Made by a program: the position numbers and the translations under genes | Source: Lyophyllum atratum | Taxonomy: Eukaryota; Basidiomycota; Agaricomycetes; Agaricales; Lyophyllaceae | NCBI GenBank assembly: GCA_014905825.1 | Contig: JACGCN010000007.1 | Span: forward strand, 372,001-436,000 | Length of the DNA: 64,000 nucleotides | Reading direction: 5' to 3' | The notes under the pieces: generated by a model | The model's input: the letters and a program-made list of their open reading frames with translations, nothing else | Database searches by the model: none | Told to the model about the DNA's origin: nothing | Shown here: piece after piece, positions 44,374 to 54,662 of the stretch | Numbering within the stretch: position 1 is the stretch's first letter | Layout: every line of letters begins with the position of its first letter

Positions 44374-45419
44374 GTTGGTGTCGTCGTGCGGCAGAATGGA
44401 GGTTCGCTTGAAATTCTAACCGACGTCTCTCGCTTTTAAGAGCGAGAGCGACGGATCACTAAAATCATATATGATCATAACATGACCTTTGACGTTATGC
44501 ATTATTGGTCAACCCCAGCCGGCCCGGTGACATAGAGGAGAGAGACATCGTCCATATGCGGGGCATCGCCTTCCTATTTTTAGGATATGGAAGCAAAAAT
44601 GACATGGGGAGTCGACTTGAAACTGTTCCTTGACTTTCCGGTAGTCGACGCAGTCGATCCAAGCCTATCTGGGGCTCGCATTTCGGTGGTTGACATTGCT
44701 CGCACCGCGGCCTCTTGTCAGCGGACAACCGGGCCTATGATCTGATATGGTGTTTGTTAGCTCAGGACGGTGTGAGACCTTGGCGTGCTTGACATGTGCC
44801 TTGTCTATTTTTACAATCATCTCGCGTGGTGCTGCCTGAAAGGGGCCACGGCCCACGGGTTGACATCAGCGATGAGTCGTCAACTGGTCCCTCCCTCCAC
44901 TGTTAACTCACGAAAGTTCTGGAAGTGGAGGTCTATGCCTTCTGTAGGTATAGAAGTTACACGACGATGCCTTGAGTTCATCGGAGTACTCGTGCCATGT
45001 TGCATCCTCCTCGAGGCTCAAAGTAGATTCCTTGTCAGCCTTGTCAAATGGCGGCCAGATTATCGCGAGATGACTCCCATGATTCAGATTAGCGGCGGGT
45101 GGTGATTGTTCCACGATCTATGTAAGTTACACGTTTTAGAAGGTTCGTCTATTGATAGTGTTCGAGTCCTCGGTGTTGGTGAGTGATAGTTGTCGATGGC
45201 GCCGTTCTGGAGATGTCTAACACAAAGTCCACGCGAGAGCAGGATGTAAGTATCGGCTATCGACTCGCCAACACGTCGCGGACGGCTTTCGTCACCGCTA
45301 CCACATCGACACGAAGTTCCTGTGTTTCAGGCGGCTGGACCACCACAGGTAGGTTCTCTGAAGTAAACTTTCTATAAAAACAACCGGGATTGTCAATATC
45401 CGGCAGGTTGTCTTCGTCA
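44374..45419. other. Stretch without a recognised gene
   Basis: Upstream region of MFS copy A and downstream region of the GT61 gene. Several unremarkable open frames; none supported. Confidence 0.4.
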
Positions 45420-47124
45420 TCACATCGATTGCACTAACCGGTTATGCCACCAAGCGATGTAGTGCAGGCCGCGGGAATGAGCAATAAGCTCTTCATCGCG
45501 TGCATATGTGTCAGTTGGAAAGAACTCCATGAGCGTGGCTTGTGGAGACGGCTTCATGAAGACGCTGTCTAGAAGGTCGCTGCTATAAGGCCCGAGCACG
45601 ACCTGCGAAGATAAAAGCTTAACACCACGAGGCGTAGTTTGTGAGATCGCAGACCAACACACCGTTGACTTCACGATGGCACTCATCCGCTCCGTCCACC
45701 CTGTTTCGTCAAACTGGCTCGAAATGACATGCACCTCGTACCCATAATCATGCCCCATCTTGTTCAATGCACGCACAAGTGACTGATGGTCATCTTCTCG
45801 CACTTTCAGGCCTGTGTGCTCTGACTGCCGGTGAATGTACGTAACGGTTTTCTTTGTCTTCCTATTGGCCTCTTCCCCGAAGTAAGTGCTCAATGTCCGC
45901 CGGACGGGCTCGAACCAATGTTTAGAACCTATGAGGTCGAAGGCCGGAGAAAAGACTGGTTGTCCCGGTTTTACAGACGCTTCCGCAGCTTCACGATCGG
46001 CGACGACAATGCGTTCAATGACGAAAGGCACGGGGAGCTTATGGTAGTCTTCCCAGTCTTCCAGGTACATGACGGTGAGTTGGGGGAAAGCGGCTTTGAG
46101 GAGAAAGGGGTGGAAGCCAATGTCGACGCGTCTCCGACGAATCGTATGGAAATGTGGAAGAGGGTTTGGGTCAGTAAAGACGCGAACTTGGGGAAAGAAG
46201 ATACGATGCGGCGGAGGAAGTGTGGTTAGCCCAGACGCGTCGATGTGAGTATCAAGAGAGCTGTACGTCCGCCACAGGGAGACAAGGGTCGAATTGTCTT
46301 GTGGGCTTGTATGAGACTAGCTGTACGATAGACCATAAAGTAACACGTACGAGGAGTAGTATCTGCTGACATCCATGTTACACCGCGTAGTCTGAACTAA
46401 AGGTCATTTCATGCCATTTCATACATTGTCAGTATACGTACATTGCACCATAGCGCCCCAGCTCTTTCCTTGCGTCTTCTGTTGAAATAAATTCCCAGGT
46501 ATTCTGTCCCGGACCAAATGCTGTGATGATTGATGATATTGCCGGGAAAGAGTCGCGGTCATCCGTGACAAGGTATACAGTGCCGTTGAAGATGAAGACA
46601 TTATCCAAAATACTAAATCCTATACACAAGGTACACAAAATAAGGTACGTCTGAGAGATACGAAAACAAGCACAGCACGCACCAGAAATATGTCGAACGA
46701 GCTTCGACTGGGGTATAGCATCCTCCCACCGCACAAACCCATCATTCACCGTCGTCTCTCCAAACCGCTTCCCACGAAGGTCCCCAACCTCCTTCGTCCC
46801 AGCCCACATCGCACCATGCTTCCCAACACCCAACTGCTGGCTTCTCTCCTCGCCATCACCAGCAAGTTGCCCCGCCTCCCAAGCCCATTTCCCAAATATC
46901 TCATCCTCCAGCGCATCCCTCCACCCAGCAGGCTTTCGTCCGTCCGGTGCGATGACCTTGGAGCTGCCAAGACCGAGCGAACTTAAGACCGCGCCATGTG
47001 CTACCTCGGGGTCGAATCCGAAGAGCCGTATCGAGTTGTCGACGTTATAGGACAGGAGAAAGGCCGTCAGGGCAAATACAATAAGCCTTAGTTCTCGTTT
47101 ATCTGGCGGGGCAGTCCATCTCAT
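45420..47124 (-). CDS. GT61-family glycosyltransferase, type II membrane protein
   Basis: Secretory-pathway glycosyltransferase of the DUF563/GT61 family (O-GlcNAc or xylosyl transfer in known members). The start MRWTAPPDKRELRLIVFALT leads into a single hydrophobic anchor, so the catalytic part faces the Golgi lumen. Later exons give ILDNVFIFNGTVYLVTDDRD, PHRIFFPQVRVFTDPNPLPH, LEDWEDYHKLPVPFVIERIV, FEPVRRTLSTYFGEE and KTVTYIHRQSEHTGLKVRED. The C-terminal core, after one more intron, is TGWTERMSAIVKSTV, VVLGPYSSDLLDSVFMKPSP, TLMEFFPTDTYARDE and GLHYIAWWHN, which matches the GT61 pattern (xxxxxVHGxxLxNxxFxxPxxxxxEFFP..GxxYxxW) although the usual GxHGAgLtN is replaced by GPYSSDLLD. The stop is at 45420. 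Confidence 0.82.
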
Positions 47125-48263
47125 GGCAAGGAAACGGAACGGAAAAATCTGACTTGGCTGTCCAGAGGTAGAATTGACAGCGAAGCCAGCCTGGGCGTTG
47201 ACTGGGATAGATCCTTCAAAGGGAACTTCGGTGCCTTTGGCTTGTGAACCAAACAGAGGTACATACGTTTTCTACGACGTCGACGGACTTGACAGCGACG
47301 GGCATATTTGATGGCGGTTGTTCGACGGCGGTGACTGCTGCCCCGGCCCCCCGACAACCATCTTGGTTTGATTCTGGTTTGATTGGCTCCATATCGGCTT
47401 TTCATCCCTGCTGAGGCTATATCATGCTGGGCTGCCACGAGTTACCCCAACTAAACCTTCACCCACGGTGACCCACGAGTACAGTTCCGGTGTAATTCGG
47501 TAATCAACACGCGCCCAGTGCTTCAAACCACCGTACGAGATGCCTATATACCACAGTCCTTGAGGTAAGCACAGAATTTACTAAGTAGCAGCGAAAACAG
47601 GCTGCGCGAGGCACATCAGTCAAAGCAGGTCGTGCGACGAGTTGGAAGAAACATACCACATCTTAAAGTTGCTTGATCACCGTTCACGTTCCCATTGGCT
47701 TGTATCAGCCACGTATGGAAGACCTCAACCGGAGATGCCCAAGGAGATAGATATCTCCTGCTATGCACATCGATCTGTCCAAAAGTGGGTCATATTGGGT
47801 CAGCTGGCAAGTTCAGCTGGTCAACAGGGTCCTCCGCGGAGCACGATTCTAAGAAAAATGACACTATAGTGGCGGCAGTCATGTCGAGCTTTCCCGGGGA
47901 GTTAGCGCATGGCGAAGCAATATACAATCTTATGCGATGTGGGGTCACTTTACGCAACCGCGGCGACGCGCAGGCTATTGGGGGGTAAGATAACTACCTC
48001 CGCAATCTTTTTGACTTCCTTTGATAACCCTTTCAGGTTTTTGACACCTGCAGACTCGTGGAGGTCGGCTACACTAACATAGCTCTCGCGGTCATGATAG
48101 AAGACTGATGCGCTCGGTTCTTGCACTCCTGGAGCCTCGAGGATGTTGTCATAATAGGCGGATGACCTGACAAATGATAGAAGGAGACTCGCCTCCAAGC
48201 TTCTCCCTTAAACCCTCAGGCTCTCGAGGAAGGACAGCAACCCAAAGTCGAACGTTGGCCCGG
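47125..48263. other. Stretch without a recognised gene, between divergent genes
   Basis: This region separates the GT61 gene (minus) and MFS copy B (plus), so both promoters are here. A minus-strand basic frame at 47121-47438 could be an upstream exon of GT61 but has no motif to support it. Confidence 0.4.
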
Positions 48264-50738
48264 ATGTCTCAAGGCGACCAGCATCAGATGCCGTCAACGC
48301 TTCCCACACGCCCTGAATCCTCCTCCAGCCATGGCGAAACAGAAAAGGATGCCGATGTTCTAGTAGAACAGCAAGCTCCCTCTCTTAGCCATGGCGATTC
48401 GACGACCGTAACGACAGAAGGAAAGCTCGAGAAGGGCCTCGACGATGACTGGGAGACCGACCCTGACAATCCACGGAACTGGTCGTCTGCGCGAAAATGG
48501 GTCATTGCTTCAATCGTACGTCGCTATTCCTAGTTCTCCGTTTCTAATCCTACGATATAAATGACGAATGCGGATCGCGCAGGTTTCGATGTATGCCTTC
48601 ATCTCGCCATTAGCAAGCTCCATGATGGCACCTGGCTTGCCGGAGGTCGCGAAAACATATCAAATCACGAACTCAACGATACTCGCCATGACCTTGAGCA
48701 TATTCTTGCTTTCATTCGCTTTTGGCGTAGGTGCATCGTCCTGGCGTTAGCTCCTTTCCTGACCATGTCGATCTTTAGCCATTGTTCCTTGCTCCATTGT
48801 CGGAGATGTATGGTCGAACATATGTGCGTATACTGACCTTCTTCGTTGACTGAAGTTTATAACTAAGACTATTCGGGATACAGCTGTACAACATATGTAA
48901 TGTGCTCTCCATCGCATTCAGCATTGGATGCGCCTATTCGCCGACCGTTGGCGCTCTCATAGCGTTCCGTTTCCTTGGTACGCACTTTTTCACTCGGTAT
49001 TATCGAATCCTGGATCATAAGGGATGCAGCCGGACTGTCAGGGAGCGCGGCTATAACATGTGGCGGAGGATCTATCAGCGATATGTATTCAGAGCGCCAA
49101 AGGGCCTACGCCATGAGCATGTTTTCACTCGGCCCTCTGTTTGGTATGTTTCATCCTTGCCATGTCCCGTCAAGCCCTACTCCAAAACTCATATTTCCCT
49201 GTCCTTGGCAGGTCCCGCTATTGGTCCTGTTGCCGGCGGCTATATTGCCCAGACAATCGGAATTAAATGGGTCTTCATCGTCATTGCGAGTAAGCACCAA
49301 GTCCTTGTCATAACCATGAACCCTTCTGACTGGTGGGTTCTACGAAAGTCGTATGTGCTGTTGCATCGATTTTTGGGATTCCGTTCCTTCGAGAAACCTA
49401 TGCTCCCGTTCTTCGACATCGCAAGGCCATTGCATCGGGGGATCCTGAAAAAATACGGCAAACGAAAGCTGCCCTTGTGCAAGGCACAGAAGGGGAGCTT
49501 GCATTCCTGTGGATGAACCTCACCCGACCTGCAACGATTTTCTTCACGAGCTTTACGTGTTTCATCCTAAGCCTTTACCTGGCATTGTAAGCTCTTTCCG
49601 ACTCTTTGCCACTATGCGTTGCCATTCAACATTGTTTCCCATTAGCATGGCTGGTAACCTTTTTTATATTGGTAAATAATGAAATCTTACTGATCTGCCT
49701 CGCTTCAAGGTATCTACTACCTGATGTTTGTCACCTTTTCATGTACGTCTATCGCCTAACCTTAGAGGTGGTGCCAGAAAACTGACTAAATACTCCTAAA
49801 TACTAGCGTTCTTTGCGAAGACGTATGGGTTCGGGCCTGGTGTCGGAGGACTCGCCTACCTGGGATTAGGCGTTGGGTTCCTGCTAGCCACGTTTGCCGG
49901 AGCCAAATTCTCCGACTTGTCATACAGATACGTGCGTGCTCCATCCCGTCAACCTTTAAAATTAAATTTGACATCCCTGGCCCTTTCTTCGTAGCTCGCG
50001 GATAAGAGAGGTAAGGGGACACCGGAGATGCGCATGCCCGCGCTATTTGTGGGATCCTTTATCGTCCCCATCGGACTTTTGTACGTCGCCTATGCTCGGC
50101 ATTCCGACAACTGAAATGAACGATGTCATGTACAGCTGGTATGGCTGGTCCGCCGAAGCTAAATTGCATTGGATGATGCCCATCGTCGGATCTGGTATTT
50201 TTGCGTTTGGTACGTTCGACGCATCTCCGCCACTTCATTTGACGTCAACGAGAACTAACGCCACTGATTTTATTGAATTCTGTGACTAGGGGTTATGATG
50301 ACGTGGTACGTACCATTCATCTGCGGTACTTGAGCTTCTAGTGAAAAGAAAGTCTGATCTCGCGCTGTTAGGCTCCCCATCTTGCTATATCTCGTCGACG
50401 CCTTCGAATACGCTGCCAGTGCAACTGCTGCTGCCTATGTACGTCGTTCGCTTTGCAATTTACCACCGCTGACCCCCCTCGCTTCACAGGTATTGCGGTC
50501 CCTCCTCGGATTCGTCTTTCCACTATTTGGCAAACAGATGTTCGACCGCCTAGGGTTAGGAGGTGGAAATTCGGTAGGTCTACTCTGCGCCCTGATGAGG
50601 GTTGAACAGATTTATGATCAGGCTTGCTTACAATCTGTATAGCTGTTGGCGGGACTGGTGATTGTACTAGGGATCCCCTTCCCTGTGTGGATATACTACC
50701 GGGGCGAAGCTATTCGTCTCAAGAGCAAGTTACGCTAA
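48264..50738 (+). CDS. MFS multidrug/toxin exporter, DHA1 type (copy B)
   Basis: Close paralogue of the gene at 42059-44373 with the same exon plan. I chose MSQGDQHQMPSTLPTRPESS at 48264; an in-frame ATG at 48174 would add 30 residues. The hydrophilic N-terminus ends in DDDWETDPDNPRNWSSARKW. Then VSMYAFISPLASSMMAPGLP, TLSIFLLSFAFGPLFLAPLS, EMYGRTYLYNMCNVLSIAFS, AGLSGSAAITCGGGSISDMY, AYAMSMFSLGPLFGPAIGPV, GGYIAQTIGIKWVFIVIA, MNLTRPATIFFTSFTCFILS, GVGGLAYLGLGVGFLLATFA, WMMPIVGSGIFAFG, YLVDAFEYAASATAAAYVLR, LGFVFPLFGKQMFDRLGLGG and AGLVIVLGIPFPVWIYYRGE. The exons join without stops; TAA ends the gene at 50738. Confidence 0.88.
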
Positions 50739-51351
50739 CGCTAATTACTTATAGAGATGTCCCCACGAATTTTTGACGCTAATCATATCGATGAATTCTT
50801 GTTCTGCAGCTACATATAGATCAAAGATACTCAGTTTAACGAGAGCTTGTGTTGCCCTGCGACAAAGCGCTGCAAGGAGACGCTCGTCCTGTTGAACATC
50901 AACCGCTGGAACAGGATCAGCAACCATACGAGACTCCGTCGAATGGCAACCAATATCATTCACGCCCCGCGCCTACGGTGAAGTTATAAGCTCACCCGGC
51001 TTGGGCGCCCTAATCATATCCAGAAATCTGTCAACACATAGCTTCACCGTCTGTCACGTTGGACGAGTGTAATCAAGGCACTCAGGTCTATTTGCTTGAA
51101 AATATCGTCGGAAATCGAGGCTACTTGCATTTCCAAGGACATCTCGCATGGTCACTTCAAGCTGAGGTGAGCTTTACATGGGCAAGACCTATTTCCCGCA
51201 GCCAATTCCGATTCAGCTTTGCGAGTCGGAGGTTGAGTTAGAAATTAGATCCATGATGTCAACTGCTTAATACTGTCCTCGGCACTTTTATACATCGTCC
51301 TTCCCTTCTTTTTTCGGTGATCCAGCATCTTGTGACAGCCTGCAGCACGAG
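50739..51351. other. Intergenic stretch
   Basis: No gene recognised; 3' region of MFS copy B. Confidence 0.4.
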
Positions 51352-51605
51352 ATGCTTATTCAAGATGCATCGATGTTGATGCCGCTAGTCGAGAAATGGA
51401 ACAATGAGCGCGACGTTGCTCAAGCTACGATGGCACGATCTCTGCCAGCGTCCTTCCCACTCATTCTCTACACCGAGACGCTCCTTAAAGACATCACCAC
51501 TTACCTCTTCTACCCCATGCCATTCCTACTACGGAGGCTGAACGCGTCCCCAACATCTACCCTGACTACAGCTCTCCCTACCACTCGCTGCTGCCCCAGG
51601 AACAG

Positions 51606-52136
51606 ATGAACATCGATCTCGCCATGCGGGACAAGGAATACCCCCCCTTGGACAACTGCCATCTCCACAACGACATTGGCGACAAGGTCCTATACCTAGT
51701 GACATTCCTGGACGCGCCAGTGCCCCGGCATCGTCACTGGGCTCTTCAGTGGCCCCTGGAGCGCAAGCCCCTTTTCGCAGACACGCATCCGGCGGTCCGT
51801 GTGCTGGAGACTATCCAGAGCACGAGAGATTACGAGAGCCCGTTCTTGATCAACGCCGGCCCGCGCACCACTTCGGCCACGCCCGAAGGGGGCCAGGCCG
51901 TGTTCCCCATAGCCAGTCTGACGCTCCTACAACGCCAGGAGCTGGAGCAGATCGCGTGGAACGTCGGGGTGGTCAAGCCTGATGGCGAATTTAACTGTCA
52001 AAATTGGGCCGCGGCGGTGCTCGCGGTCGCCGCCGCCAGAGGGATTCTGGAAGAGGAGAATGTGCGGAGGATTCTGATTGAGGCCCTTAAGGACAAACCC
52101 AATGGTCCGCTGTTTTTCTCATTGTGCGTTTGTTGA
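51606..52136 (+). CDS. Hypothetical Agaricomycete protein
   Basis: Not a named family to me. The open frame MNIDLAMRDKEYPPLDNCHL runs to 52136 with good codon use. It contains DKVLYLVTFLDAPVPRHRHW, PTSATPEG-like linker, LTLLQRQELEQIAWNVGVVK, GEFNCQNWAAAVLAVAAARG and EENVRRILIEALKDKPNGPL. The FNCQNWAAAVL stretch resembles the NCQxWvxxvL motif of small fungal proteins with a papain-like or DUF core. The true N-terminus is probably further upstream: the frame continues 5' as IPTTEAERVPNIYPDYSSPY, and a separate frame from 51352 (MLIQDASMLMPLVEKWNNER) may be a first exon. Confidence 0.55.
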   Translation: MNIDLAMRDKEYPPLDNCHLHNDIGDKVLYLVTFLDAPVPRHRHWALQWPLERKPLFADTHPAVRVLETIQSTRDYESPFLINAGPRTTSATPEGGQAVFPIASLTLLQRQELEQIAWNVGVVKPDGEFNCQNWAAAVLAVAAARGILEEENVRRILIEALKDKPNGPLFFSLCVC

Positions 52137-52689
52137 CAAGCGTCTGATACGCCAGAATTGTTTCTTGTCTTCACTAGGATCTTTGCCTGCTGTACCATTG
52201 GTGGCAGATGTATAGTACTGCAGTGAATGTCGATGGGGTTTTGATGATGTTTTGCCTCGTTATTTAGCTCCATCTCCACCTGGAAACAATCAAGCATACC
52301 TTTCCAACGAAGGCTATCTGCTTGTTCAACATTAAATGCATACCGTGCAAAATTCAAAGCTCAGATAACGAGCTGTGCAACGGCATCAGGCTGGTCAAAG
52401 GACTTGAGTATGCCTGGTTGCCTCCATTTCTTCAAATAAATGAAGACAGATCATATAAGGGCAGGGAAATGAGGTGTACAATTTTTATACCATCTTCTTC
52501 AGCGACAAAGCGAGCATCAGACTACACTCCCCAAAGCCCGCTCTGAAGAATCTGCATTATACGGAGGCGGGATCCCTGACAACGCCACACTCCGATCGTC
52601 ACCTTCAAAAGCCTGAGGTCTTGCATTATCATAGATCAATTTGAATGCGCCTGGGTCATTCCTTTACTTGCACATTACTCGGCTCCATT

Positions 52690-52697
52690 GAAAGTGA
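52690..52697. repeat. Left 8-bp target-site duplication of hAT element
   Basis: GAAAGTGA directly precedes the terminal inverted repeat and is repeated perfectly at 53850-53857. Confidence 0.92.
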
Positions 52698-53849
52698 TAG
52701 GGCTGCACACCGTCCGTATTACGGCCACGGCCGTATAAAACACGGTCATATACGGTATACGGCCCACCGTATACCGTCCGTATAGCATAGCAACGACCTG
52801 CCTGACGGTACGGTACGGTGACGGGTACGGCCGTATTACGGTCATACGGCTGTACGGCTCGACATATGTCTTTACTGACTGTACAGATGAGTGAAGAAAA
52901 ATATAATATACCTATTTACATCATGGTGGAAGACATCTCGAAGATATCCGAGCGTCATATCTCTGTCCAGACCTCTCGAAACTCGAACAGCTTTACAACA
53001 GCAAAAGCAGAACTTGATAAATACATATTACAGACGTGACTACGGATTTAATGACAGCCGACTACCTCATGAACGTCTCCCACTATTCCTGCCTTCATCG
53101 ACGCAGTGATCACCTCGTCGTATGTTTGACAAATCCACCTGGGACACGCAAGACTGATTCTCTGCCAACCCACGGCTCCGGACCCCAGGAGCGGCAGTGT
53201 TGGCAGCTGGGACGGTCACCCATCCTCCTCACCCTACCCACCCAGGCGACTGTCGACGTGATATCCCCAGTCTCGCGCTTCTCCTTCCAACCACGGCGTC
53301 TTGGACCAGTACGAACTCCTCCCGACCCTCATCGAACGTCTTCTCCTCGGGGGTGGGCGTGGCGATTCGCATTCTACGGGCTCGGATTAGATGGAATGCT
53401 ACCGAGCGCGTTTAGGCGTTCACGCACCATTTGAAGTTTGCGGGAAATCTCATACTGTATGTGGAGCGAAGACGCACGAGCCATAGTCCTATGCAGAGTT
53501 AGCATGCTTCGAGTGATGCTGCTGTTGGGGGCTATGCACTATGACTCGGACTTTGAGTTCGGGGCACAAGGGCTGGGGAATCCCAGGACCTGGGGGAGCT
53601 CGCAGTCGACAAGAGATACATGCTGTGCAGCCGGATATAGATGATGAGCTAAGTCTCACGGTAAAAACGATCACGTGCATAGACGGACCGTGTATACGGT
53701 ATACGGCCGTATTTTCGACGGTAAATACGGCACTCAGCCGTCCGTCTACCGTCTCCGTCAGTTTGCCACAAGATCCTTGACGGTACGGCGACGGTAGCCG
53801 TATCACGGTGCCGTATAACCGTGTTTATACGGCACGGTGTGCAGCCCTA
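52698..53849. mobile_element. Non-autonomous hAT-type DNA transposon
   Basis: 1,152 bp bounded by perfect 16-bp terminal inverted repeats TAGGGCTGCACACCGT and an 8-bp target duplication, the hallmarks of the hAT superfamily. Both subterminal 160-bp zones are packed with direct and inverted copies of ACGGCCGTATAC / CGGTATACGG, presumably transposase-binding sites. The 800-bp interior has no recognisable transposase (no BED finger, no C-terminal dimerisation motif). It must be mobilised in trans by a hAT transposase encoded elsewhere. Confidence 0.9.
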
Positions 53850-53857
53850 GAAAGTGA
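53850..53857. repeat. Right 8-bp target-site duplication of hAT element
   Basis: GAAAGTGA, identical to 52690-52697. Confidence 0.92.
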
Positions 53858-54662
53858 GCGCTGGAGCTTGAGAGCAAGCTCTTGGGCTAGGCAATTGTGG
53901 CTTTCTCTAAAGGCCTAAGACGCGATGTCCTCTGATCTCCTTCCTGATTAAAAGGGCTTGGCTGAAGAGGAAGGAATTCTAGGATTAGGAGAGCTGGAGA
54001 TTCAGGAGCTGAAATGTTGGAAACATCAGAGACGATACTGGCCATGGTTGTGGTGGTATAGCGGATGCAGGGGTAAACGCCGTCAAAGCTCTCCCTCAGA
54101 GAGCACGTTTAGACGAACAACAGAGTGGGCTTTGGCATAGTGACTCCTGGGATTGAATCCTCATTTGAAGGCCTAGTCGAAACCTCCCAGACGAGGACAT
54201 ATACAATTTTTTGTTGACTGTTCAGACGTGACCAAGGCTATTCAGCATGCAGTACAGGTATAAGGGCAAAATGCGGATCGCACTGAATTGCCGTATTCCC
54301 ATGTTTCGAAGATAATTTCAGTTCAGATAAATTCAAGACCTCCTCCGAGCAAGGCGCCCAATGGAATCAAGCGTGTTCGGTTGAATGACAATCGATTCAA
54401 GCCTCGGTGACAAGTTCAGCGGATTCGTTTTTGTCGATGTCGCGGAGACCTCGGCTGTGAGGCGGCGTGCTCGCGGTTCACAAGAGATGCAATAAGTTGA
54501 ATAACCACAGACTCGTCACTGAGGAAATCCCAATGTCGGACGCGGGGTATTTGTCTTTGCTGTGCAGCGACGTGTCTTTGTTTGCGCATGTATTCCCAGG
54601 ACGTGGCCTCGCCATCTTGCCAGAATTGTGACCACCTGTAATCTCTCCTCTGTTCTATCTCA
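53858..54662. other. Intergenic stretch
   Basis: No gene recognised; includes the promoter of the Sec24 gene. Confidence 0.4.

Noticed and set aside
47121..47438. Basic minus-strand frame as first exon of GT61
   Set aside because: The GT61 start at 47124 already gives a membrane anchor; no evidence joins the two.
52818..53434. A transposase in the hAT element
   Set aside because: The frames are short and lack BED zinc finger and hAT dimerisation motifs.
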